Below, piece after piece: positions 45,004-57,170 of a stretch of 64,000 bases of DNA; position 1 is the stretch's first letter, and the number at the start of each line of letters is the position of its first letter. The notes under the pieces are model-generated. The model made no database searches. It saw only the letters and a list, made by a program, of their open reading frames with translations, and had not been told where the DNA came from. Source of the DNA: Desmodus rotundus (lineage: Eukaryota > Chordata > Mammalia > Chiroptera > Phyllostomidae); NCBI RefSeq assembly GCF_022682495.2, contig NC_071387.1, positions 196,456,143-196,520,142 of the forward strand, in the 5' to 3' direction. The translations under genes were made by a program, and so were the position numbers.

Positions 45004-45956
45004 ATGGTGTAACAGGGTGCAGCCAAGAGGGGAGCCCCAAATAGGGATTTGTAATGGGGTCCAGAACTCAAGGTGTCCAGGAAATATTAGAAAAGTATAT
45101 CTGTATATATAGGATGTCCTCACCCCCACAAGCCTGAGCTGGGGGAAGGGACACATGGAGCAGGGCCATTCAGAGCTGTTTTGTGTAGCAACAGCTGTGC
45201 AGCTAACCTCTGGCATGGTCATTTAACATATCTATAACCTTTAACTGGTTTCATACATATGTTAAATAGTTGTGGCCATGCTTTGAGCCAGGGGGATGGG
45301 AGTGACTTCCACCCAAGATGTAACTAGGAAGCAACCCCCCTTGGTTACAGGGCCTCCATGAGAGCTTTGAGAAGATTGGCTCCATGCCATGGGGCCACAC
45401 CTGCCCAGACTTCCAGTAAAGCTGGAAGAATAGGGAATGTTGGCAGGTGTAACTGATGGTAAGAAGAGTTGGAAATGGCCCTGCAGAGGAAGATTGGTGC
45501 TGGGATTTAAACCCAAGTGTGGCAGCCAAACCCAAGAGAGGACAACATGGCTTTGGCAGAGAAGGGAGAGAGGATCATGCTGCTTTGGCAGAATGGGGAC
45601 CCCATGACGGCCACACAGCTGATGGTGCCAGGAGCCTGAATCAGGGACTTCTACCTCCTTTCCTGAGATACGGTACCCCAGACTGGGCAGAGGGAGAAGG
45701 GAGGACTGTGTGTGTCTGTGGGTATTCTAAAGGACTTTAGTATTTTAATGAAGACATAGTCATTACTCTAAGTCTGTATAGTTTTTAAATAAATAATTCC
45801 TTCCCTTTTCACCAATCTCTGGAATTGAGAGACATCTTTCCTCTGGCCGGGTAAAGAGAACCTGGTAGGTGGGGGCGGGAACCCCCAGAAAAAAGGGGGG
45901 TCCTTTTGGTAATAGTATATTGTTCACCCCCCAATGGGTCTGTTCTGTAACAATGG
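45004..45956 (+). mobile_element. Solo LTR of an endogenous retrovirus, 945 bp
   Basis: The unit 45008-45952 starts TGTAACAGGG and ends TTCTGTAACA, giving TG...CA ends with an inverted TGT(A/T)ACAG. ATGG occurs immediately before (45004-45007) and after (45953-45956), a 4-bp duplication as made by gammaretrovirus-like (class I) integrases. A TATA-like 'ctgtatatataggatg' lies near 45101 and AATAAA at 45788-45793, followed by a U5-like GC-rich part. No internal genes remain, so it formed by LTR-LTR recombination. Orientation is set by the TATA and AATAAA order. Confidence 0.75.
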
Positions 45957-48085
45957 TGCTAAAAGAAGTAAATCTAACACCAGAAAAATTAAACTTACCT
46001 TTGTCATGACTTTGTGTCAGGGGCAGGGTAAAAAATTCTCACAAAAATCAAAAGAATAGCCCTGCAACTTCATGTTTGAACGTGAATTTACACAACGCTC
46101 ATGACTTTAGGATGTTCCAAGCTGAGAACGTGTCAATAAAAAATGACCCCGGTGTTGCACAGCCCTTGGAGGTCTGGAAATCGAATCCAAAATTACTCTG
46201 GAGGGACATGGTCCCTGTAGGGTTTACAAAGGGGAACATCAAAAGAGGCCAGATTAAGATGGGTTCACAATCTTAAAATCAGCAATTACAAAATTCACGG
46301 TAAGTGAAAGGCTGTAGTCACAGGCACTGGGAGAATTCCAGCTATTTAGTTTAAAACCTCAAAGGAAACCTGAAGAGCAGAGATCCCAGGATGACAGGAA
46401 AAAATTACACACACATATGCATAGATACAGCCTAGGTGTGTTAAAAAGGATTAATGAGATAAAAATGTCTTCTGATTAAATGCAGTAAACCTGAGAAGAC
46501 AGGATCCTAATTTAGCGGTGGAGAAAGTCAAGAGTGAAGTTAATACATCCCCATGGAGCTTTCATAAGCCATAGTAATTGGTAGCAGTAAACTTGGAAAG
46601 GTAAAGGAAGGTGACCTTTAAAGCAGGTGGACTGGCTGAAAGTCTAATTGAGAAGAAATTATACCTAAGTGGCCTGTCCCCACTCCATGCAGACAGGAGA
46701 CTGTGGCTCCCCTACTTAAGACAAGATTGAAGATTATACTCTAGAGAGTGTAAAAGGCAGTCTCTTGTCTGGGAGAAAAATTGGAGGTCAGGAGACCATA
46801 CAGTATATGGGGATTAAGAGTTACCAAGGACTTACAGTTGGTATGTTAACTGGGAGAGAGGTGTACACCCTTCAGGAGGAAATGGGAATTATCTTCTCTA
46901 CAAGGTATGGGAAGTTCAACAAAAAAAAACTTAAAATATTATCAGCAGTGATTTCTACACTGATCAGGGGTCAGCCTGATCGAAAGGGAGCAAAGAACAG
47001 AGAGGGCAACTATTCCCACGAGCATGCAAGCTGAACTTGTTTTTTAGTGCCTGTGTCTTACACTTAAGATATTAAGATCAAAATGATCAGGAAAACAGCT
47101 AATATGAGAACAAACTAAAGCAGCTTGAGAAAATCAGTTTATTTATGAGAAGAAATATTACTTTACACTCTTAAAGATATGAGAGAACACATTATCAAAA
47201 AAAACATAGCACACCTTTATACGAATATTACATACAAAGTGTATATAATCCTTCTAGCATAATGTTTAATAGAAAAGGTGAAAACAGTCCCATTCATGAG
47301 CTCAGGGAGAAAGCATTCAGTCTCGCATTATAAATAAGGTATTAGCTGTAGCCCTATTTCTCCAAGATGCTCTGTATCCGGATAGGGAAGTTTGTTTCTG
47401 TGGCCGTCCTATTAGCGCTCCACTGAGAACTCTCTTCAAGAGAGAATCTGTGCTGGAAACGGTTGGTTGACAGCCTCCAGCTGCCACAATTCCAGGATGT
47501 ACCAGAGTATTTTATCAAAGCCACACTGTTTCCGGAAAATAATTGAGCATGCTGGGGGTTCTTGAGCTAGCATACCCCTGACTAATACATACGTAACTCT
47601 CCTCAGGGAATATCTTTCTTGGGGCTCCCAGCACCCTACACAGTGCTTGCTCAGAGCAGCATTGTAGGCTCAAGCCCTTTCTATCCAATTTCTTTCTTCT
47701 CTCTCTGCCTTGTGGTCTGAGGGTCTCCTTGCAACTTTCCTTTTCCTCTATGCATCCCACCATAGAAATCTAAGCCCTCTGAAAATACCCCTTAAAATGA
47801 AAACAGAGTAAATATTATATGACATGGACAATTTGAGATATTTATCTCCAGGAAACTAGTACTAAAAGAAATTTTACCTGTAGTTCTTCAGACAAAAAGT
47901 AACAACAGATGGAAGCACGGCTCTACACAATAGAATCACGAATACTGGAAATAAACAAGGCCCAGAAAATATGCTCTCCTTGAGTCATGAATGTACACTC
48001 ATCTCGAGTGGTTTTTATGGACCATCTTATCTCAATGTTCCATGGACACTTGAAAGGAATATGTGTACTTCAGTGGGGCCTGTAT
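45957..48085. other. Unassigned stretch (2.1 kb)
   Basis: No confident repeat or gene. Open frames at 46076-46276, 46765-47034 and 47515-47763 (minus) have no recognised domain and no CpG or splice support. Confidence 0.4.
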
Positions 48086-48089
48086 TTGT

Positions 48090-49650
48090 CCTTTAAATGT
48101 TAATGAGGTCAATTAGATCCACAGAACTTAAGTTGTTTGATGGTGCTAATCAAATATCTATGTCTTTATGATTTGCATGCTCTTACTCTATCAATTACTG
48201 GAAGAGTGATATTGAAATATTTAACAGTTATTGTAGACGTCTCTATTTTTATCTTTAGCTCTGAGTTTTTTCATGTCTCTTGTATTTCTGTTAATAGGTA
48301 CACATTAGGAGTGTCCGGTCTTGAATAAATGATTCTTCTTTCGCTATAAAATATCCTTTTTGACTTTAGTCATATGTTTGTCTTGAGTTCTATCTTGTCA
48401 AATATTAATATAGTTACTATACGTACTTTAGCTTAGTGTTTGTATTCCCTGTAATATTTCAACATTATAGTTTCAGCCACTCTGTTTTTATTTAAAATGT
48501 GTTTCTTATAAGCAACCTGTAGTGTGGCCTTACTTGGTGATCTGGTCTGACAATCTTTGCTTATCACTGAGAATCTTAATTCAAACAAAACTAATGACTG
48601 ATATGTCTGGGATAAGTTTTCTATCTTGGATGTGGTTTTTATTTATCTCAATTTTTCTTTATTTCTTTGTTATTTTTACCCTGACTGTTTGTGGTAAATA
48701 TACCCTATATTGACTTATCTATATGGTTTTATTTTTGATGAACTATGGATTTTAATATGAAAATAATATTATATTTTATAATTCTTTTACAAACTTTATC
48801 ATAATAAATGTATTAACTTACTACCAAATATTTGTGAACTTATGTTTCATTTTACCTCTTACATTATAAACCCCCTAAGAGTTTATTTTAAAGAATCAAT
48901 AGGTTTTAATAATTTTAAAACTTTATAAAAATATTAATGCTAAAATATTAGTTTTATATATTTCCATAGAGATATTCCTTTCCTGATACATTTTATCACA
49001 TATTATAAATTTGACTTACTGTTCATTTTGTTCCTCCAACTTAAGAAAAATTTTTAAGTATTTATTGTATTGAATTTCCTGGATAAAAATAATTTCAGAT
49101 GTCATCTGGAAATGTGCTTTGAAAGGAGTTAAATTTAAGCAATATTTTTTACTGAAAATAAAACTAGCTAAGATTTTTTACTTGTTTTCTTTCAGCCATT
49201 CGGTATTCTGTTTTTCCTAATGAGAAATCATTACTCATTCATTTTGTTGTTCTATCTGTAATGAGTACTTTTCTGTGGTCCCTTAAGGTTTAGTTGGGTT
49301 TTTTTAAAGAATTAATTTATGGTACTCTAGGTATTTTTTATGAGTGTATTATATGCTTGGGGTTTTGTTGATCATTTTGTATATGTAAATTACTCTCTCA
49401 TCAGTTTGGAAGTTCCCCATTCCTTATTTCTTTAAATAATTCTAACTTATTCCAAATTTTCTTTCCTTCTTGTTAGCTAGTTACAGATAGGTTTTCTGTT
49501 TGCATTTATAGCACATATCAGAGATGCTCTGTGCTTCTTTTGTCCTCACTCTCTCTCTTCCTGTTCCACTTTATCTAGTTATTTTTACCTGTCTTCAAGC
49601 TCACTGGCCTTTTTGTTCTGAATCCAATCTGCGGTTTGTCTATATGAGAG
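48090..49650 (-). mobile_element. Ancient L1 relic, ORF2 5' half and upstream, minus strand
   Basis: Antisense L1 ORF2 endonuclease-region text is visible: 'ctctatcaattactggaaga', 'tctatttttatctttagctc', 'gtacacattaggagtgtccg', 'atcttgtcaaatattaatat', 'gtgtttcttataagcaacct', 'ggtctgacaatctttgctta'. Near 49590-49640 'tgtcttcaagctcactggcc' fits ORF1/5' sequence. The middle is too diverged to follow. No frame survives. Confidence 0.6.
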
Positions 49651-49719
49651 TAAAAGTGGATATGCACATCCAATATATGATAATTTTGTTATGAATCTGA
49701 AGACTTTATATATAAACAT

Positions 49720-49845
49720 ATACATAGGTGTGTGTGTATATTCACACACAGAGAGGTGACTATAAATATAAAGGAGACTTTATGTATATATTCATATGTA
49801 TTTGTGATTTTATACATGTGTGTAGTGTGTGTATATGTGTGTGTA
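49720..49845. repeat. (TG)n/(TA)n-rich tract
   Basis: Interrupted TG and TA dinucleotide runs that end against the terminus of mariner copy 2. Confidence 0.8.
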
Positions 49846-50480
49846 TATCCTGTCTAGAAGGTATCCAGCTATGTAATATGAAAAATAGAGACATTTATTG
49901 AAGAAGATACAAGATAAGAGAAACATTGTACATAGGACAATGACACCTCAGTCACTTTCAAAGTAGGCACATTGGGACCCCCTTCATTTTTCTCAGTCTC
50001 CATCAGCTGCCATGGTGTATTTTCCTGAATCTAACTGATGGTCTGAACTCTCTTTCCTTTCAAAGGTGATTTTAGTTTTGGGGAAAAGCTACAAGTCACA
50101 GGGCACCAAATCAGGGCTATAGGGGGGCTGAGTCACCTGGATGATTTGATGTTTTAGCAAAAAACTGCATATGATAAGATTCATGGACAGCTAGTTGTCA
50201 TGATGAAGCTGCCAATCGCCAGGCACCCATAGTTGCAGCCTTCTGAACCATCTGAATAGTTTCCACAGAGGAATGTTCAATCTTAAAACACACTTTGATG
50301 CTGATTCGTTGCTCTACTCACTCAGTCACTTTAAAGGTGACAGACACACAGTACACACGCTCACTCAACAGCATCTACTGCCCCTTGACTAGTACAGTGA
50401 AGTCGTCATTGTTCATGCATGTGCATTCCAGTCCACTCTCCTTAGCTGCCAGGTTACATCAATGTCACACAAAACATGAC

Positions 50481-50481
<1 letters not shown>
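49846..50481 (-). mobile_element. Mariner element, internally deleted, copy 2, minus strand
   Basis: On the plus strand the left end is ATCCTGTCTAGAAGGTATCC and continues AGC, the same terminus as the right end of the 39.9-kb copy in reverse. Inside, on the minus strand, are 'gtgactcagcccccctatag' and 'cttttccccaaaactaaaat', the transposase C-terminal region, and 'ggaaactattcagatggttc'. The join between the N-terminal and C-terminal parts (aaggctgcaactatgggtgc, then 'gcttcatcatgacaac') is the same as in copy 1. The other terminus is missing and replaced by a TA microsatellite at 50482. Confidence 0.85.
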
Positions 50482-50511
<30 letters not shown>

Positions 50512-50545
50512 CATACATATGTATGTATATATATATATATATATA
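50482..50545. repeat. (CATA)n-(TA)n microsatellite
   Basis: Tetranucleotide CATA units grade into pure TA on both sides of a TACATACATATGTATG palindrome. It replaces the expected terminus of mariner copy 2. Confidence 0.9.
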
Positions 50546-51429
50546 ATTTTCTATTTTTTGCCTTCATCAAGGTTGTTTGTTTTAGGATGTAGATTGTTTT
50601 AATTTAAAATCCTTTTTTGTTAAATATTATGTTTCCTGTTTTATAGTTCCAAATTATATCATAGTAACATAATTCCTTTGGCCCTTATTAAAGTTCCAAG
50701 TTATCGATTCAGGAACTAGTATAAATCTCTTAGAAATAATGCTGTATAAGTCATAAACAGATATTTATACCTGTGCAGAAAACAAGAAGAAAATGTTGTA
50801 GGTGAATGCAAAAATATGGACAACTTTTTAGAACAGAAGCATAAGTTATTTATTTCCATCACCATCCCCAGGCTTGATGCTTGTAGAAAATAACGCGGGC
50901 TGCTATACCTGCTGTCACAGTGAAGAAGCTCATGGCATGAAGTAAAGCACACTACCCAGTGCATGGTGGCAGCTTTTCCTCCTATTTCCTCGGGGAGCAA
51001 ACATTACGATAGCATCAGAAAGGTGGTGACATGACCTCGGGTTGCAGTGTTCAAATGCATGTAAATATGACCCTTAATACCCTTGAGTCCTTGTGCCAAA
51101 ATTGATTAGTCTGATATATTCGTACATTTTCAGGTTGAGTAGTTTAAATTAGGTTTCCAGAAGCTTTGGTAATAACCTTTGCTGATTCCAGATGTGGAAA
51201 TAGCATCTCTTATAGAACCAAGCAGTTTCTGAGATTTCTTTGGTAGAAAAATTGCAAAATAAGGTATTTGAGGAAAATAATTTTTCAAACATACTATTTG
51301 ACTTTAAATTATTCAGTGAATATAATGAGAAATCTTGAAGCCCCAAAAGTGCAAAAAATGCCAAATAACTTTTCAATTTGTCTTGTATTTACTTTTGAGT
51401 TCCTTAATTTATCATTTTTAAATGTATTT
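50546..51429. other. Unassigned AT-rich stretch
   Basis: No feature recognised. Minus-strand frames at 51000-50716 and 51376-51149 have no domain. Confidence 0.4.
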
Positions 51430-51676
51430 AAAATACACTTTATCACCCAGGCTGGTGTGGCTTAGTGGATTGAGTGCTGGAGTGTGAACCAAAGGGTCTC
51501 TGGTTCAATTCCCAGCCAGGGCACATGCCTGGATTGTGGACCAAGTCCCCAGTAGGGGGCGCTAGAGAGGCAACCACGCATTGATGTCTCTCTCCCTCTT
51601 TTTCTCCCTTCCTTCACCTCCCTCTAAAAGTAAATAAATAAAATCTTTAAAAATAAAATAAAATACAGTTTTTATC
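51430..51676 (+). mobile_element. VES-type SINE, plus strand, well preserved
   Basis: The body is about 51445-51650. A box TGGCTTAGTGG, B box GGTTCAATTCC, 'cagggcacatgcctggattg', 'agtagggggcgctagagagg' and an (AAATAA)n tail are all present. Duplication: AAAATACACTTTATC (51430-51444) and AAAATACAGTTTTTATC (51660-51676). Confidence 0.95.
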
Positions 51677-52929
51677 TCATTCAATTTTTACCCAATATTC
51701 TGAAGGAAACCGTGTATATGTAGGTATTACTAGTCACATTTTAAACATAAATAAACCAAAGACTAGTGAGGTTTTAATAGCTTGCCATGGTGACAGAACT
51801 GAAAACTGGGTTGCAGAGATTGTATTCATTTCTAGGTAATTTTTTCTTGCTGAATTTTGTCTTAAGAATAAAATAAGAACTTTTTTTGAGAAATATTTGG
51901 ATAAATATTTCTTAAAATCTATACTTCTCACTATATCTATTGATTTTTTAATTGAAACCATTTTTTTTAGTCTGCTTTTAATAGACTACAGTTGAATATA
52001 TGGAAGACTCTTTCTGTGAATTCTTATATTTTAATTATTTCTCCTTGGATTTCTTTCTTCCAGAATATGGTTTTATTCGATCAGAGTGAAATAGCTCATC
52101 ATCTTAGCATTTAATCCTTATTATACCAAACATCATCAGCAAACAAAAATATAAAGTATGATACCATTGAAACATATATGTGTTGCTATTATGAAAATAG
52201 TGTTGCCATTAGAGAAGCCCTAATGGCAACAATGTTTTATTTGATGATCAGCAATGATGATCTGAACTCATCAAAGGCATGCTTTAGACCATTTATGCTT
52301 TTAAGTACCACTTTCTTTTTATCCCTTACTACATAAAGCTATTCTATTTTCCTTATGTGCTTTTTCGGTTTTCTGTTTCCACTCTTTATAGTTATCTAGA
52401 TATTGACAATTTCAATTCAATCACAGAATGAGGTAGATTTTTTTTAAAGCTTCCTTTATGTGATTAAAGCTGTTTGAAAGAAGTTCTGAAATCAGGTATC
52501 ATCAGCCTGGCCAGTCTTATAATTTATTTGTCAGAACTAAGTTTACCACCAAGAAAGGAGCCAAATGAGTCACTTAAAAATGATACAGTTGTCTACTAAA
52601 CAACCTCAGTATACTTTTCTGACGAGCCATCAGAAAGTCATCTGTAATTGTCAAAACAGGTAAGACTAGATAAGTTCATTTTTGCGTATTTTATATCACT
52701 AGTACATATGTAAGTATTTGCTAGTTTATATGTCACTAATACATTAAAGAATACTTTTTCTAAGCTTTGACATTTTATGTTCTATATAAATAGTATGCTA
52801 CAAGCTACAAGCCAAATTTTGAGTCATATTTTATTTAGAATTTATATATTTAGTGTGATAACTTTTGTTTTCTTTTTAAAAAAACTTTCTAGATTATTCT
52901 CAGTAGTGTGTCTTTGAAGGCTTACCATT
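51677..52929. other. Unassigned AT-rich stretch
   Basis: Nothing recognised except the short hairpin at 52201-52231. Confidence 0.4.
52201..52231. other. Perfect 12-bp inverted repeat (short hairpin)
   Basis: TGTTGCCATTAG and CTAATGGCAACA are exact reverse complements with a 7-nt spacer. It may be a chance palindrome or the core of a decayed MITE. No longer arms were seen. Confidence 0.6.
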
Positions 52930-53110
52930 TCTCAACTATGTGAACTGAGGCATTTTACTTAACGTCTTAATATCCTAATACATATCCTTAATATCTTAAT
53001 ATACAATATCCTAATTTCATCTGTAATGTAAAGATAATATTTCAAAAGGTTATGGAAAATTATTCATAATGTTGTACAATTAAATATGTGTAGTACAGTG
53101 CCAAGCTTTT
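52930..53110 (+). mobile_element. MIR relic with internal expansion, plus strand
   Basis: MIR-sense order: 'ctatgtgaactgaggcattt', 'tacttaacgtctt', 'tttcatctgtaatgtaaaga', then 'gtgtagtacagtgcc'. A local repeat of 'cttaatatcctaatacatat' type (52967-53015) has grown inside it. Confidence 0.55.
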
Positions 53111-55261
53111 TAATTTTCATATCCTAATTCCATTCATTAATTTGTGAAATCTTTGGGGGCATCTTTTCATGCAAAATCCTGGGTAAGGATTGATCAGATG
53201 AGATTGCAGATTATTCCACAAGTGTGCCATTCCATGAGTATTAACATAAATTAGAAGCATCAATCTCAACAAGAGAGGTAACTGAGGAGAAATGGAGGAC
53301 AGGTTCTGGACTGGGATTGCTAAAAAAGGACAGGAAAAGCAGATACGTAGGAAGAAGAAAATGTGGTAACCTCTAAAATCACAGATCTGAGTAAAGCAAT
53401 TTAGAAGACAGCTGAGATATCTGTCAGAATCTAGAGGGCTGTTCTAATGAGGGAATGTAATTAGAGATGTAATCAATATCTAAAGAGAATAATATCACCA
53501 GGGAAGAGGAGCAAACAGACTGAAACAGGCATTTAGCCGAGCAAAGGAGGTGCTAGAAGACATTAACATTTAAGGAGCAAGAGGAGAAAACCTTAAAAAG
53601 TGGAAAGAAAAAGCCAGAGCTGTTTCAAAATTGTATGTTGGGTTGAAAGACCTGAGGAGTAGAACACTTTTTAAAGAGTCAGGACATTTATGTAAGAATT
53701 GAAAACTTTAGTTGGGATTTAGAATAAAAAGTTCTCCAGGACTATAGAAATAGAAAATTTCAGTAGTGTATTTCAGTAAAGATTATTTAATACATTAATT
53801 TCTATGATTATTTTAAAAGATTTTAGTACAATCTTATTGTAATAAATGAGAATAAATGAAACGTGGAGAGTAAATGTGTACTACCTTCTCAAAACACAAG
53901 ATAAAAAGAAAGAAAGGATGATACTTGATAGTCGGCATTTTCCTTACCTGGCACTAATAACCCAGCCTCCCATGCATATAATTAGATAACTTTTCCTGAA
54001 TGCATTATCTTAAACTTTTCTCCATTGATTCATATTTTCCAGTACACAAGCCATTCTCAGAGTCTCTACACTTCTTTTCTTCCAAAGAGACTTGATGTTT
54101 TCAAGTTTATCATCATGGAATGTGTTTTCCTCATCTAAACCCTTTTTCCGGGACTTTACAATACAGAAAACAAATATGCTGCCAGTGTAATCCTTGGAGA
54201 ACATGCAGAAAAAATCTTCCATTTGGAGTAACTTATTTAGTGACTGCTAAATATTGACTATATACAAATTAAAAGCAATATTTAGTGGATACTTAATATT
54301 GACTGGAAGTAATTTAAAAGCCTGCCTGTATTATTATTTTTCCCATTTAATATGTAAACTGCAAATATATAAATGTAAAGTTAAATAATGAGCTAAATAT
54401 TTTCTTTAAAAATGAAAAAAATTTTCTTTCCTTTCTCAAACTTTCTCATGTGGTAAATCTCTAGTTGGGGATTTAACCAAATTCTTTTTCCAAATTTTGC
54501 ATTTTTTAGTATGAAGTCCAGATGATTGTCTTTCACTCATGCATAAATTACTGTCTTTGAAAATTTTTATTAATGAATGAATAACCCATCTTCTATACAA
54601 AATTCACATTCCATTTTTCATAATAAATAAAAAACTGATGAGTATTAGAACTTCAAGTGGCAAAAACTTACATGTGTGTTTTAAATGTTTATCTTTGCTA
54701 AGATATTCTTACAGCCTATTTCTTTTCTTTCCATATCACCGCTCGCTTCCTCCCCAGTGAAGCAGTCATTCTATTTCACATACAGATGAAAAGAGGCAGG
54801 GTGAGCAAATCTGAAATTTTCATTGTATGTTTTTTTTAAAAAGGCAAGTAAAAGTAGTTCCACCACTCTGGTGCTCAGATTATAAATTCTATGTCTCTCT
54901 TTTAGGTTGTTAGTTTTGTGAAAGTCTCCAAATCACTTATCCTGGGCTGAGAGTCATGGATATTTTTTAATCACAAACCACTCAGGTGATTGTCTTCTAT
55001 ACTCTTTCTGCACCTATTCCTGTTTACACTCTCTGTAAATCTTTTTCTTTTTTAAGATATAAAAGGAACCCTATAAAGCTCTTTTTATATGACATCTGTC
55101 TCCGATGTCGACTTCTAACCTTCAACAACTCCCACTCCCTCTCTCTCTCTTTATTGTCATGTAATATAAGCCTCTAATTATGACCCCCCTGTATTTGTCC
55201 TTCTTCCTGTCTGTCTGTACCTTTGCACCAGGACTTAATGAGATAACAGAGATGTTCTCTG
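53111..55261. other. Unassigned stretch (2.15 kb)
   Basis: No gene recognised. 53270-53640 is purine-rich and GA-dominated and may be an old repeat that I cannot name. A 70-codon minus-strand frame at 54222-54010 has no domain. A (TC)n patch lies at 55137-55150. Confidence 0.4.
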
Positions 55262-55425
55262 ACTACACTGTGCAATATGGCAGTGGCAGCTATGTGTAGC
55301 TGCTGAGCCCTTGAAACACAGCAAGTATGGCTGGGGAGCTGAATTGTTAATTTTATTTAATTTTAATTAACTGAAATTTAAATAGCTGCATGTGGCTAAT
55401 GGTAACCATACTCGGTCACTGCAGC
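55262..55425. mobile_element. hAT-Charlie-like relic
   Basis: 'actgtgcaatatggcagtgg', 'gctgctgagcccttgaaaca' and 'agctgcatgtggctaatggt' follow a common mammalian hAT-type MITE in which 'gtccaatatggtagccactagccacatgtggctattgagcac' begins the element. The middle is a deleted version and the termini are not intact. Confidence 0.5.
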
Positions 55426-56190
55426 ACCTTTCCTCTGCCTTGGCCTTTATTTTTCCCTTGCCTCTGTCTCTACCCCTAATTCTGACTCCACTTGTTTTTT
55501 AAGACCTTGTGGTTATTTGTTTAACTCAAATCAAAGGCGGAAGCTATATTTCAAGCGAAATCACCAGGCACTGATTTTGCTCATGACATGAACGCCTCTT
55601 CCATATCCTCTGCGGGCTGCTGACTGGAGCTGCTGGAATCTTCCACTGGTCCAGCTGTGATCATCTTGGAGGGGATTTATCACACACACAGACACACACA
55701 CACACACACACACCGTTCTTGCTTATTGCTCTTGAACTCCATAAAAATCAGAAGCCTTCAGGAAACTTTCAAATTCATGACTCTTGAAGTGAGTGGAAGG
55801 CAAGAAAATCCTACAAATAACGTTAAAATTAAACAACATAAGCGTTTCTGCTCTGTTTTCACTCTTGTCAACATTGTTCTCCACGTTATTTGATCTAGTC
55901 ACTCATCCATCTTAAACATCGTGTACTTTCTAATCTTCCATAAACTACATTTATTAAAAACATATTTTTAGTCTCTTCTCACAATACTTAAGACTATTTT
56001 TTTTAACAAAATTTGAAATGGCCTTTATTTTAAAGATCAGGAGAAGCCATGATTGAAGCAAACTCCATTCAATTTTAAATTTCAGAGCAATCTAAAACCA
56101 CCTGAGGGACAGTGTTGTTTACTTTCCAAATTCTAGGTCCATGGGAACTTATATTCTTTCTATGTGCCTTGTACAATTCACTGTTCAGAA
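55426..56190. other. Unassigned stretch with (CA)n
   Basis: A (CA)n run lies at 55681-55713. No other feature recognised. Confidence 0.45.
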
Positions 56191-56539
56191 AGAGAAAAGT
56201 TGTGCAGCGACAGAGATGGACCTTGAGACTATCATGCTAAGTGAAATAAGTCAGCTGGCAGATGCTAAGAACCTTATGATTTCACTCATATGTGTGATAT
56301 AAATCTGAAACTCATCGACACAGACAACACTTCTGTGGTTACCAGAGGGAGGTGATTCAGGGGGCAGTAAAGGGTAAAGAGGGCTGGACATATGGGGATG
56401 ATTTGACTGCACGGTGGGCACACGCTGCAATATACAGATCGTGTATCATAGAACTCTATACTTGGAACCTGTATCATCTTATTAACCAATTTCACCCCAA
56501 TATATTTAATAAAATATTTAAAAAGATAGAGAAAAGCTG
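56191..56539 (+). mobile_element. Older L1 3' end with target duplication, plus strand
   Basis: 'atggaccttgagactatcat', 'gctaagtgaaataagtcagc', 'ttatgatttcactcatatgt', 'actctatacttggaacctgt' and 'ttaaccaatttcaccccaat' then 'ttaataaaat' are the ORF2 end and 3' UTR of an older mammalian L1 subfamily, different from the G-rich 3' UTR of the younger bat L1s here. The duplication is AGAGAAAAGTTG (56191-56202) and AGAGAAAAGCTG (56528-56539). Confidence 0.85.
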
Positions 56540-57170
56540 ACATATTAATCAGGCAATGAATCAATGAAAGCATTTAAGTATTTTATCTTACTTGAGTGAG
56601 AACATGGGAAGGATTTTTTAAATGGCTAGCTAGGCTTGGCCCAAGTCCAACTTCAGAAAATGTAATTTCATGTTAAATTGTGATATCTCAGTTTATTAAT
56701 TCTATTATTTTAAATTATGTGATTCTGTGGATCCTAAATGATTTTTTCTTTGGGATGAAATGCTCCCTTTTCTATTTCTGTCTCTCTCACACACACACAC
56801 ACAGGCACACATAGGTTTTCAAACTAATGTGCAGGATTTGAAAAGATCCTAAAGCCAACCAAGCTGATTTTATTCCCTTTGAACTAAGACAAGCAACCTG
56901 CCATCTACTGTTTTGAAAGCACTGTTCTGAGAATACGTCTAGTAAAGTTTGCATCTTTTTTAAAGTTTAACTTCTTTGGATTATTTTTCTGTCAGTTTTG
57001 TTCTCAGATATGATCTTTAAAAATGGAGATTTTGTATTTCATGCCTCCTTTTTAAAAGAATTTTCAAGGAAAATATTAATGTAGAAGCATTAACTTCCAT
57101 AAAAATTAATCTTTATTCATTTGCATTTATAGGTCAGTTTTAAGATTCCTGAGAAACCCTATTTCCCAAA
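56540..57170. other. Unassigned stretch with (CA)n
   Basis: A (CA)n run lies at about 56789-56806. Nothing else recognised. Confidence 0.45.
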
